64,000 nucleotides of DNA, from the NCBI RefSeq assembly GCF_018143015.1, contig NC_054741.1, positions 13,825,736 to 13,889,735 of the forward strand, in the 5' to 3' direction. Below the pieces are notes generated by a model. That model was not told the origin of the DNA, made no database searches, and saw nothing but the letters and a program-made list of their open reading frames with translations. Positions 51,201 to 55,640 of this stretch are shown here, piece by piece; within the stretch, counting starts at the first letter, position 1, and every line of letters starts with the position of its first letter. Origin of the DNA: Lytechinus variegatus (lineage: Eukaryota > Echinodermata > Echinoidea > Temnopleuroida > Toxopneustidae). A program made the position numbers and the translations under genes.

Positions 51201-52099
51201 GGTGCTCTGTTTTGTATAAAGACAATTGGGTTACTTATTGGGTCACTACAGATGAAAAGCTTTTGTCATTCCTTTTGAAGACCTCACCTTTGGCCAGTGC
51301 ATCTTGCATTTATAGACTGTATTACTGAATTTGAATAGCATGCATACACGATTCGAGGGGAAAACGTTCTGATCTTTCATCAGACTGTTTCATGAAGAGT
51401 TACAAATAAAATGGTAACTTTGCCATAATGACAACTACCATGGTAACGGGACTCAGAAACCAGTCACCCTCAAGGCTTCCATGGTAGTTAGAATAATGAT
51501 AAAGTTACCATAATTTTATTAGAGTAAAAAACGGACCACAATGACGCGTCTCAGCTCATCTTAGTTGTTGGCAGAAAATCACGGTCGCTGATTTTTGTAG
51601 CCTATATATCACTTTCTCGCCTCCGAGTTCTAATTCCAAATGACAAGATCGATTTTAACTTTTTTATTGATTGTTATTATGTATGAATCATAATTTACAT
51701 GAATCTAAAGAGAGAGCAATTTAAAACTCTCTAGCGAAACGACGTCATCGACGACATAAACTTGAACAAGTGAGCAAAAATAAAGAAGAAAGAAATATAT
51801 CCCCTTCAAAGTTGGGAGGGACACTTCTCGTATAAGCGGAGACACAACGCCTAATTTTAGTACAAAACAAACAGCATTCCCGCTCTCAAACCATTCAACC
51901 CTTGTTTAAGCAGGAGGAACAAATTCTCATTTTTTAAAAGCTTAAGTCTAAGGTAATATTGTTAATATCATATTCTTGCGACATATAGAAAGATGAAAAT
52001 CTACCAAAACCAGAGATGGTGGCAATGGCATCAGATACAAGTTCGTTCTACGAGAGTCGAACCCATAGTTCAACCCTTGGATCAGCGCTTTACCTGTAA
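8727..52099 (+). CDS. Giant membrane-tethered CAP-domain mucin (whole gene, 18 exons, spliced)
   Basis: Joining 8727-9083, 12813-13049, 13326-13441, 15164-15255, 24908-24937, 26911-27012, 28334-28453, 29805-29831, 33858-43433, 43603-43728, 45996-46670, 47126-47287, 48246-48304, 49088-49194, 49703-49875, 50608-50833, 51014-51032 and 51989-52099 gives one open frame of 12,315 nt (4,104 residues). Every junction is GT-AG and phases agree throughout. Order: signal-anchor, furin-type site, CAP domain, Cys-rich hinge, EGF-like, ShKT-like, 3,192-residue Thr-rich mucin array, Ser/Thr mucin exon, EGF-like, SEA-like region, transmembrane helix, cytoplasmic tail. CAP proteins are usually secreted and about 200-500 residues; cell-surface mucins usually lack CAP, so this combination is unusual. 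A protective or adhesive surface-glycoprotein role is inferred from the architecture. The two distal exons are the least certain; a stop at 50835-50837 gives an alternative end of 4,062 residues. Confidence 0.8.
9688..9970 (+). mobile_element. tRNA-derived SINE with Deu/V-like tail
   Basis: The tRNA-like head carries an A box (TGGCCCAGTGG) and B box (GGTTCGAATCC, about 9742). The body follows (CAACCCAGGTGAGGTGAATGG, CTGGCAGGAATTT) and the tail ends GTATTAAGCGCTATATAAGC. The tail resembles the conserved 3' region of Deu/V-type SINEs of deuterostomes and sea urchin SINE2 families. Confidence 0.75.
10277..11199. mobile_element. Mariner-like non-autonomous element
   Basis: Starts CAGTGCGTATCAAAAAAAAG and ends TACGCACTG, flanked on both sides by TA, the Tc1/mariner target. 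The perfect TIR is only 9 bp, but the CAGTGCGTATCAAAAA form is typical of this superfamily. The 923-bp body contains no transposase ORF, and a (TA)n run adjoins the right end. Confidence 0.7.
11876..12735. repeat. GATC-rich minisatellite of roughly 27-28 bp
   Basis: About 30 imperfect units of the type GATCAGATCATATTGATCTG plus AGCCTGGT. Units near 12260-12330 are almost identical; those at the edges are diverged. The array ends about 80 bp before exon 2. Confidence 0.93.
12813..13049 (+). CDS. Exon 2: central CAP domain
   Basis: Seventy-nine codons, phase 0 to 0, after a pyrimidine-rich acceptor (ttattcttttcag). The translation starts TWNDELATWAQEWTDSC, a typical CAP helix. It goes on to NEKIGQNLW, carrying the first cavity Glu, then WWDEWQWYDYETN with the second Glu, and ends in GHYTQ, the CAP1 signature with the second cavity His. 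All four expected cavity residues are therefore present when exon 1 is included. A long GATC-rich minisatellite ends about 80 bp upstream. Confidence 0.9.
13050..13325. other. Intron 2
   Basis: Short intron with a pyrimidine-rich acceptor region. The ORF at 13181 spans its end and the next exon in another frame and is a shadow. Confidence 0.8.
13326..13441 (+). CDS. Exon 3: C-terminal part of the CAP domain
   Basis: Begins LVWDTSYQVGCGRSFC, so that GHYTQ of exon 2 joins LVW as in most CRISP/GLIPR/SCP proteins, and ends in NNYIVACNYREQ, the CAP2-type signature, completed as QGN by exon 4. Cysteines lie at the usual CAP disulfide positions. Acceptor ttgtag and donor CA|gtaagt are good. The exon starts in phase 0 and ends in phase 2. 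Confidence 0.9.
13442..15163. other. Intron 3 with (ACT)n microsatellite
   Basis: AT-rich intron. From about 14575 to 14885 there is a long imperfect ACT/TCT/GCT tract, responsible for several low-complexity ORFs on both strands. No exon seen. Confidence 0.8.
14575..14885. repeat. Compound (ACT)n microsatellite in intron 3
   Basis: More than 300 bp of ACT, TCT and GCT trinucleotides, including an 'actat' pentanucleotide stretch near 14600. Confidence 0.95.
15164..15255 (+). CDS. Exon 4: end of CAP domain and start of Cys-rich hinge
   Basis: Phase 2 to 1. The translation reads GNVQGIKPYESGTSCTRC followed by TSGIMTCDDKLC. GN after the CAP2 motif and the cluster SCTRC..CDDKLC are like the CAP-to-hinge junction of CRISP and GLIPR family proteins. 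The acceptor has a T9 tract (tttttttttcag) and the donor is gtgagt. The next exon is 9.65 kb away, past a nest of transposons. Confidence 0.85.
15485..15731. mobile_element. Palindromic MITE at the start of intron 4
   Basis: The halves are inverted relative to one another: TACTTGGTAAAAT near 15500 pairs with ATTTTTTACCCAGTA near 15703, and 'atgtgtccaacca' pairs with 'tggttggacacat'. No ORF. Confidence 0.7.
15835..19227. mobile_element. hAT-like TIR element with 8-bp target duplication
   Basis: Ends are CAGTGGCGTA and TACGCCACTG, flanked by a perfect direct repeat CATGTAGC (15827-15834 and 19228-19235). An 8-bp duplication and CAGxG-type ends are typical of hAT elements. The body has no transposase; it consists of tandem units of about 170 bp, each with 'gcgagcgcgaagcgcgagct', 'cagatcagaaaaggg' and 'catatctcac'. 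A second TIR element has inserted into it at 16420-18307. Confidence 0.85.
16420..18307. mobile_element. Nested TIR element (CAGGGGCGGATCC family)
   Basis: Left end CAGGGGCGGATCCAG, right end CTGGATCCGCCACTG. The target was a unit of the host element: the unbroken copy at about 18615 reads CACTAAGACCATACG, and here AAGACT precedes and AAGACC follows the insert. No transposase ORF is apparent; C- and G-runs and short ORFs only. Confidence 0.8.
21966..24040. mobile_element. Second large CGGATCC-family TIR element
   Basis: Core ends GGCGGATCCAG (21971-21981) and CTGGATCCGCC (24024-24034), with AGAGG and CCTGAG outside. The body holds repeated 'ctcgcgcttcgcgctcgcat' units, the reverse complement of the core seen at 15835-19227. 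A SINE is inserted at about 22593. Confidence 0.75.
22593..22865 (+). mobile_element. tRNA-derived SINE, intact promoter boxes
   Basis: A box TGGCTCAGTGGTAGAG, B box GGTTCGATCC (about 22648), then a body with GGGACCTTCTGCC and GCAGGGCCCGCTGG. It is inserted within the TIR element at 21966. The 70-codon ORF over it is a by-product. Confidence 0.8.
24908..24937 (+). CDS. Exon 5: 30-nt microexon in the Cys-rich hinge
   Basis: Thirty nucleotides between cattcag and gtatgt. In phase 1 it encodes RQCQAGETEA and links LC of exon 4 to ECSTTC of exon 6, giving an unbroken Cys-rich hinge. The length is a multiple of three and both ends are phase 1, so skipping it would not shift the frame. The support is frame and splice-site agreement only, hence lower confidence than the longer exons. 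Confidence 0.65.
25380..25430. repeat. (TA)n microsatellite
   Basis: About 25 TA units directly before the first 129-bp direct repeat. Confidence 0.95.
25431..25559. repeat. 129-bp direct repeat, left copy
   Basis: Starts CATGTACAACAGCTTTCGG and is about 95% identical to 25839-25967, 408 bp downstream. The pair flanks the tRNA-like gene. Confidence 0.9.
25571..25641 (-). tRNA. tRNA-like gene with UCA anticodon
   Basis: Seventy-one nucleotides fold as a full cloverleaf. The acceptor GTCTCTG/CAGAGAC is perfect; the D arm is GTCT-AGTGGTTA-AGGC; the anticodon stem is CCGGC/GCTGG with loop GTTCAAA; the variable loop has 4 nt; the T arm is CCGGG-TTCGATT-CCCGG. A and B boxes are intact, and a T6 run (ATTTTTTCGG) follows the 3' end as a Pol III terminator. 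Counting gives U33 and anticodon UCA, which would read UGA. The purine at position 32 is unusual. The body is closest to tRNA-Glu types, so this may be a mutated Glu-like gene or pseudogene. It is not a tRNA-Sec, which has a long variable arm. Confidence 0.65.
25839..25967. repeat. 129-bp direct repeat, right copy
   Basis: Differs from the left copy by a handful of substitutions (for example CTTTTGG for CTTTCGG, CCAGAGC for CCAAAGC). Confidence 0.9.
26526..26720 (+). mobile_element. Decayed copy of the 22593-type SINE
   Basis: Shares the degraded head GTCATGGGTTCGAT and the body landmarks GGGACCTTCTGCC and GCAGGCCCGCTGG with the copy at 22593, with many deletions. Confidence 0.65.
26911..27012 (+). 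CDS. Exon 6: EGF-like module
   Basis: Symmetric phase 1-1 exon of 102 nt. It encodes ECSTTCGANCRNC, then a short spacer, then CTCTCQPQFVGVDCS. The closing C-x-C-x3-C-like cluster ending in the GVDC turn is the C-terminal half of an EGF-like domain as commonly found just after CAP domains in marine invertebrates. Acceptor atcttaatag has a weak pyrimidine tract; donor is gtaagc. Confidence 0.8.
27108..28047. mobile_element. Family A MITE split by a later insertion
   Basis: Left arm TTAAAGGACAAGTCCACTCC, right arm ending GGTGGACTTAACCTTTAA. Between about 27480 and 27876 a foreign segment beginning TAATAATAATGATGATAA and 'tggtctttattgg' interrupts it inside the motif 'gaaatagt...gtgagtgaa', which is continuous at 6280. 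This occupies most of intron 6. Confidence 0.75.
28334..28453 (+). CDS. Exon 7: ShKT-like six-cysteine module
   Basis: Symmetric phase 1-1 exon of 120 nt. It encodes PCGDLNAQC, a middle Cys (PPFLC), and ends DDCPAMCGKC. Six cysteines, with C-x3-C-x2-C at the end and Asp after the first Cys region, fit the ShKT fold, a small disulfide-rich domain found in many extracellular enzymes and often next to CAP domains. Acceptor ctttccag and donor gtaagt are strong. Confidence 0.8.
28454..29804. other. Intron 7
   Basis: Contains a fragment starting GGAGTACTCCAGGCTG (28853) with family-A-like interior, and a CT-rich tract (29390-29470). No exon seen. Confidence 0.6.
29805..29831 (+). CDS. Exon 8: 27-nt microexon linking ShKT module to the mucin array
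   Basis: Twenty-seven nucleotides, phase 1-1, between ttaacag and gtgagt. It encodes TPDDGSFVC plus the first base of the next codon, and joins the ShKT module to ADPGTTSSPTT at the head of exon 9. Like exon 5 it can be included or skipped without shifting the frame. The donor is strong. Confidence 0.6.
30161..31453. mobile_element. 1,293-bp foldback element with perfect 8-bp target duplication
   Basis: Flanked by the direct repeat AGAAAAGT (30153-30160 and 31454-31461). Ends ATGGAAGCTTAAAAGTGCC and GGCACTTTTAAGCTTCCGT are inverted, followed inward by the inverted pair GAGATAATTATCTCGGGAAG and CTTCCCAAGATAATTATCTC. Each arm then has about ten 53-bp tandem units (GATGACAAGATCCCGGATCT type on the left; the reverse complement on the right). 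The arms meet near 30890. There is no coding capacity. The whole could fold into a hairpin of about 600 bp. Confidence 0.93.
32281..32543. mobile_element. Short CAGGGGCGGATCC-family MITE
   Basis: Left end CAGGGGCGGATCCAGGATTT, right end GGATTTCCGCCCTG. At 263 bp it is an internally deleted relative of the elements at 16420 and 21966. Confidence 0.75.
33858..43433 (+). CDS. Exon 9: giant Thr-rich mucin exon (9,576 nt, 3,192 residues)
   Basis: One of the longest exons likely to be met in an invertebrate gene. The frame runs without a stop from the acceptor tatgtcagag|CA (the only phase-compatible AG here) to the donor TTAG|gtaaaa; an in-frame stop follows only 8 nt into the intron. The protein is roughly one-third Thr with much Gln, Asp, Glu, Ser, Ala and Ile, little Pro and no Cys, as expected for a heavily O-glycosylated extended stalk. 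It is built of 5.7 copies of a 554-residue unit (see repeat entry). The ATG at 33893 is internal coding sequence, not a start: the frame is open upstream to the acceptor and continues ADPGTTSSPTTK. Long minus-strand ORFs across this exon recur at the repeat period and are shadows. Confidence 0.88.
33941..43433 (+). repeat. Coding tandem array, 1,662-bp unit, 5.7 copies
   Basis: Units begin (at acttatcaacaatctacg) at 33941, 35603, 37265, 38927, 40589 and 42251, always exactly 1,662 bp apart (554 codons); the sixth is cut at 43433. Copies differ at few positions and never lose frame. The first about 150 bp of copy 1 and the last about 300 bp of copy 6 are the most divergent, as expected for array edges. 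Inside a unit an older duplication is visible: ILMTTDQDTT and ILMTTGQDTT lie 1,008 bp apart (34381, 35389) with related downstream sequence. Copy 6 has a 3-nt insertion (extra Thr before IHH). Confidence 0.97.
43434..43602 (+). other. Intron 9, made of decayed mucin repeat
   Basis: This 169-bp intron continues the sixth repeat copy in register. The donor TTAG|gtaaaat matches coding ATAGGTGAAAT of the units (35117; 35121 plus five periods plus the 3-nt insertion is exactly 43434). CCATGACTTATC at 43523 matches 35214. The acceptor TTGTGACTGTAG|GTCAAG matches coding TTGTGACCACAGGTCAAG. The frame is broken inside (TAA at 43442). Confidence 0.85.
43603..43728 (+). CDS. Exon 10: short mucin exon from a degenerate repeat
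   Basis: Phase 1-1, 126 nt. It encodes GQEATSSTATEKITSSESK and further Ser/Thr-rich sequence with a single Cys (KCTTSE). The donor GATAG|gtaaag closely resembles the coding motif GATAGGTGAAA found in every repeat unit. The open frame could run on to 43865, but the phase of the next exon and the donor consensus favour 43728. The exon is short and its conservation cannot be judged here. Confidence 0.6.
43729..45995 (+). other. Intron 10: array remnants, then a TA microsatellite
   Basis: About 43729-44100 is degenerate mucin repeat: Thr codons persist in broken frames, and GATGATGCAACCACTTAT near 43958 resembles GACGATGCAAGCACTTAT at the unit border. From 44780 to 44840 there is a (TA)n tract of about 60 bp. 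A solo GTGGCG-type transposon end lies near 44976. A poly-C tract is at 45910-45925. The 69-codon ORF at 45333 is not supported as coding. Confidence 0.7.
44776..44841. repeat. (TA)n microsatellite in intron 10
   Basis: About 32 uninterrupted TA units. Confidence 0.95.
45996..46670 (+). CDS. Exon 11: second, unrelated Ser/Thr mucin exon
   Basis: Phase 1-1, 675 nt, 225 residues, between tttgcag and ACG|gtaaat. Its composition differs from exon 9: rich in Ser, Thr, Pro and Asp, with irregular 8-12 residue repeats such as PSDSSTTL, SDLSTKS and PSDYLSTT. It ends SPFSATSTVSNG. More Pro and Ser makes it closer to classical mucin domains than the Thr/Gln/Asp array. The upstream ttg codon of the same open frame lies in the intron. 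Confidence 0.85.
47126..47287 (+). CDS. Exon 12: linker plus second EGF-like module
   Basis: Phase 1-1, 162 nt. It encodes VTTAGPDPTTTQSDPTT, then CSSIACNNGGTIDRDDC and CTCACAEGFQGDDCS style sequence, a canonical six-Cys EGF-like domain with CNNGG and GFQGDDC. The acceptor ccaatatcag is used here; an alternative AG 12 bp downstream (acagcag) is also in phase and would drop four residues. Donor A|gtgagt. Confidence 0.85.
47423..47987. mobile_element. Family A MITE in intron 12
   Basis: Left TTTAAAGGGCAAGTCTACC, right GGGGTGGACTTTTCC, with the inverted interior typical of the family. It lies 136 bp after exon 12. Confidence 0.8.
48246..48304 (+). CDS. Exon 13: first strand of the SEA-like region
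   Basis: Phase 1 to 0, 59 nt, after ttttcag. It encodes TPHAEIRISVVILINVDMIT, a beta-type hydrophobic segment. Joined to exon 14 it reads VDMITWLQIQDILLDAIAQV, like the first strand and helix of SEA-type domains that follow EGF modules in membrane mucins. The donor is ACC|gtgaga. Confidence 0.65.
48479..48720. mobile_element. Palindromic MITE in intron 13 ('GGTGTTA' type)
   Basis: Begins ACTGTAAAAACTGCGGTGTTA and ends 'taactccacagtttttgctgtg'; 'agaggaccacac' (48528) pairs with 'gtgtggtcctct' (48673). It is dense in GTGTTA/TAACAC motifs. Confidence 0.75.
49088..49194 (+). CDS. Exon 14: SEA-like region, helix and Cys cluster
   Basis: Phase 0 to 2, 107 nt. It encodes WLQIQDILLDAIAQVTSDYC followed by NTNFSQCCPNYGEKAT: an amphipathic helix, then three cysteines. 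The acceptor tttctttcatag is strong and the donor is gtaaat. The assignment to a SEA-like fold rests on position and helix pattern only; the autocleavage motif GSVVV of classical SEA domains is not seen. Confidence 0.7.
49703..49875 (+). CDS. Exon 15: SEA-like region, central strands
   Basis: Phase 2 to 1, 173 nt. It encodes SGQINFASANDVKIVGGYP, KESNVGSGLATETAVYIQP and then TSMTSSCEEGSSRSAAPESG. Two predicted strands (DVKIVGG and TAVYIQP) fit a SEA-like fold. The acceptor aaacatag and donor TCGG|gtaaat are adequate. The open frame running past the donor to 50048 is intronic by phase and composition. Confidence 0.75.
50608..50833 (+). CDS. Exon 16: membrane-proximal helix and transmembrane segment
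   Basis: Phase 1 start after ttctcgaatag. It encodes IYIPQDVVLAAINDNIDVIE and SQLGVPISNVTLG (with an NVT sequon), then GTSTGLSTAW, then the membrane helix IVGICLLTVIPLIVVAICLL. The protein is thus anchored with its N-terminal part outside. Two ends are possible. Reading through gives a TAA at 50835-50837, right after CLLAL. Alternatively CT|gtaagt, a near-perfect donor overlapping that stop, splices in phase 2 to exons 17 and 18. Confidence 0.85.
51014..51032 (+). CDS. Exon 17 (tentative): 19-nt microexon, start of cytoplasmic tail
   Basis: Between gattaataag and gtaaga. In phase 2 it gives (L)SQERGK and ends in phase 0, exactly what is needed to connect the donor at 50833 to the open tail exon. 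Arg and Lys just inside the membrane are expected. The acceptor lacks a pyrimidine tract, so this is the weakest exon of the model. Confidence 0.35.
51375..51535. repeat. Degenerate foldback repeat in intron 17
   Basis: Contains TTTCATGAAGAGTTACAAA and the inverted pair 'aactaccatggtaac' and 'ccatggtagtta', related to the clearer copy at 56549. Confidence 0.55.
51989..52099 (+). CDS. Exon 18 (tentative): cytoplasmic tail and stop
   Basis: After acatatag, phase 0. It encodes KDENLPKPEMVAMASD, then TSSFYESRTHSSTLGSALYL and a TAA at 52097-52099. It is a 36-residue hydrophilic tail rich in Ser and Thr with two Tyr; the final LYL would fit a class II PDZ ligand. A typical 3' UTR and an AATAAA follow. 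Another frame is open across this region (from 51993), but its Trp/Gln-rich product is less like a tail. Confidence 0.5.
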   Translation, partial: KDENLPKPEMVAMASDTSSFYESRTHSSTLGSALYL

Positions 52100-52506
52100 G
52101 CCCGTTTCCAGATTTTTTTTAAGCATTTCCATGATCCCACCACGTTCTCATTTGTTTTCATTGAGATGTGGAAATAATTTCAAGTTTATTCAATCTATTA
52201 CAAATTAATTACTGTCATATATAATTGAAAACGATAAAGGAGTATACGTTTCAGTATCAGTTTTTAAACAAATCTTTCATTTAAAAATGAAATTTATAAA
52301 TATTTCATTTAAAAATGGAAAAAAAGTCATTTTAATGACCTTCATATGACAGCTTTACTACCCGTTTAATTCGTTTAATACATAACTTTATTAACAATAT
52401 ACCTCTACATTTTTCTGCATTTAATTAAGTGATCGAATATTGTTAACCATGCCTTTGATTGAAAATATGTATACAATACTATATTTTTTACCAAAAGAAT
52501 AATAAA
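52100..52506 (+). promoter_or_regulatory. Probable 3' UTR with AATAAA signal
   Basis: AT-rich, without coding features. A canonical AATAAA lies at 52501-52506, about 400 bp after the tail-exon stop, and is the first good polyadenylation signal for the CAP-mucin transcript. Confidence 0.45.
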
Positions 52507-55214
52507 GACTTGAAGAAATTATCCTAGGTAAAATTCGGAAATAAATTAACGTGATTTACTGCAATCTATTTATGATCTGAAAAAACGTGCCAGAGTGATA
52601 TTTGTATTTTCTCCACCCTTCTGCTTTTGCATCAACATACATGCGCAGGAGTAAACAAACGTTGGTATCATTAATTGAGTTTGTATTGTATTGTCATTGC
52701 CTGCTATTCCTGTTGAATGAGATATTTTGTTTTGTCTTTTGAAAACGAAATAGTCATATTTGTTTCTCTGTCGAGCACATTTCCTTCCGCTAATATTTCC
52801 ATTTCTCATTTTTACGCGATTATCATGATTATTGTCGATCATTATATTGAATTAAAGATTTCCCACCTTTTTCATAGTGTGTTATCCCCTAAACGAGTGG
52901 GGGACTATCTTTCCCATGTATGTATCCCTTTTTATTCTGTATAGCATGTGATTGTGATTTATGTGAAACTTAAAATGATATTGTGTGATAGATTTTTGAC
53001 AAACTATTCAGTAAATGATATCATATTTCACCCATTTCCTTTTCTTTTCTCCCCTCCCTTTTCTTACCAGTGAAACTTTAGGGGACTTGTTCCCCAAGCC
53101 ACCCCCCCCCCCGTCTGTAAGCCAGTGCACTGATGTGTTATTGTGATATTTATACTTATACTACCTTTATTAGTCTTAAGAAACAGCAAGGAAAGTATTT
53201 TGCAAAAACACGCCAAAATCTGTCCGTCACATCCAAATTAATGAAGAAATTTTGTAAAATGGAGGGAAATAAATGTTTATTTGAAATGAAATGAAATTAT
53301 TACTGCTTGTGGTTTGTATCTCCTGGGGCGCCACTTTCAGGGGGTTAAAGAAGGGGAAATAAGGGACGGGGCCGCGGAACGGTGTTGAAAGGGGGGGCTA
53401 GACCGAAAGTGGGGGGCTGACCATGCCAAAAATCACAATCAGATGGTCCTTTTACGATTTTGTACACGGTTTGGGCAAAAGGGAGTTGAAGTCCCCCTCC
53501 CGGCCCCGGTTCCGTGGCCCCTGAGGGAAGATAGGGATCCGGAATTCAACGAACGAAAAAGGGAATATCATCAAAAGAAATACTATGATAGATTACATTC
53601 ATTAATAACCAATAGAGCTACCGGCGTCAATTTTTGGGCGCGATTTTAAACCATCGCATATTCAATCAATATGGCCAATTATAAAATCGATTATTTATTT
53701 GTATTCGTGATCTATCTATCTCAGTATCTGTTTACGTCTGGGAGTTAATCATAATATTCTGTCACTTTAAAATAATTCACATCTTTATTGCAACTTTCTA
53801 TGTTTTCACTTGTATTTATAAAGCAAACCTATTTGCGAAATTTTCAATTTTATGTCACATATTTAGCGTCTTTTCGCTGTTTTTTTTTCCTGATGGGAGC
53901 TTGATATTTTCTGTTAACTCATTTTTTTTTAACGTTTACAGGGAAACAGGAAATTGATGGGAATCCTGATGTCTACATCCTGAAAAATTTCTAGAATTTT
54001 TCTCCTATGGCAGTGACCTGCTTCTGTATACTACCGTCCAGTGACCTGTTAATGAAACCTTGCAATTAATTGCAATTCAAAATATCAAAGCTTGACTTTC
54101 AACTCATTCATGACTTGATTGTTTTGTGTCTTTTAGTTGCGTTTGAATGTAAGGTTTTACCCAATAGGCCCAAGCTCCTACGGAGTTAACTATCTACACC
54201 TTGTTTAATAATGCACCATGAATCAACGGGCATTTTTATAAAGGTGGAATATTTAGCATATTGGATATATGATTAATTTATGAGAAAAATTGTCATTTAA
54301 AGAATATCATCGTAAGACTTGTGTTATGACAAATTTTATTTATATGTTCTGCAATAATTATGTAAAGAGATATGTTGATATATTTATAGTTTTAGAAAAT
54401 GCTCTGATCAAAATTGATGCATAGATTTGTGAATATATAAACTACGTGTTTAGAGAGAAGAATGCGTATGTGTGCATTGTATTAGTGAAGATTATAAATT
54501 GATATTATTATATAAAAAAAATGTAAGTTGAACTTGAAATGTATTGTAAGCATTTGACCAATTGAGATAATGTACGAAAAATATTTAATTGTATCTGACC
54601 TGCCATATGTATAATTTATTTTTGATATACAGTATGTATTTGTAGCTTGTGAAATTATTTATTCAAAGTTTAACAATCAATTCTTTTCCAATTCTTTCAT
54701 ACTCTTATCTTTCATCTTTGTATCGTAGAAAAAACGGTAAATTAAACTTTTCATTAGCGGTTTTGACTTTTCCTCAAATGAGGAAGTATATTTTTTTACT
54801 GTAATTTGATTTTGACATTTCAGAGCAAGTTGAGTCATGTTTCTAGATTATTTATTCATTGTGACCCCAAAATGTAATTAGATTAACCAAATTTTAGTTT
54901 TATTTTTTTATGTTAGTAATATATTTTCATACGATTAACTATATAAGAATTATAAAATTAAAATATTTGATACACTTTCGTAGAATAGTTCGTATCAAGA
55001 AAAAGTCGATAGTTTGAGGGTTTGGGGGTTTTGCAGTAAAACAATGCCCGCAGTTACTAAATCTGCTGCATTGTATATCTTTAAGCACATTTTCATAGAA
55101 TGAAAATTCACATGAATGTAATTGGTAAATGACAAGAAATAATTGGTTATGTATGATAATCATGATGAAGCCAGTAATAATCATTAAAGAAACAATTACC
55201 TTAATTAGACCTTA
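52507..55214. other. Intergenic, no gene seen
   Basis: AT-rich. It holds poly-C runs (53100), a G-rich block at 53320-53530 ('ggggcgccactttcaggggg') that looks like the edge of a decayed repeat, and long AT stretches (54250-54700). The 90- and 75-codon ORFs near 52.6-52.9 kb have no recognisable features. Confidence 0.55.
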
Positions 55215-55640
55215 AACCTTAGCTCGTTCCATGCACACGTGGACATTGATCCGCAAGGGTCCGCCACTGGCATTGATCCAGGGCGATGAGGAATACTCCA
55301 TTCCAAGTTGTGTCCCGATCAGTAAACTCTCTTTAATTGTTCTCCACCATGTTAGATGTGGTCTACCTCTCTTTCTTTTCCCTCCTTCTGGTTTCCATGT
55401 AACAGCCGTCCTGACTATGCTGCTTTCTGGTATCCTTAGGACATGACCAAGCCCTGTCAGCCTTCGTTTTGTAATTATTTGGCTGAGTAACCTTGTTTGG
55501 TTCCTTGCATCTTCATTTGTATTGTGTTCCCTCCATGAGATATTTAAGATCCTTCATGATCATTTGTGATGGAAAGCATCTAGCCATTGCCTTACCGTCA
55601 TTTCCCAGGTTTTACTGGCATAAAGGAGGATTCATAAGAT
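55215..55640 (-). mobile_element. LINE relic: C-terminal end of a reverse-transcriptase polyprotein
   Basis: Minus-strand translation of roughly 55258-55485 reads ITKRRLTGLGHVLRIPESS, then VTWKPEGGKRKRGRPHLTWW and RTIKESLLIGTQLGMEYSS. The pattern R-R-L-x-x-L-G-H-V-L-R-M/I-P followed by G-K-R-x-R-G-R-P-x-x-T-W is the usual tail of non-LTR retrotransposon ORF2 proteins. The rest of the element is absent or too decayed to read. Confidence 0.75.

Noticed and set aside
51993..52208. 71-codon ORF in another frame over the tail exon
   Set aside because: Trp/Gln-rich product (RWWQWHQIQ) without tail character; the overlapping frame ending at 52099 fits a cytoplasmic tail and the phase chain better.
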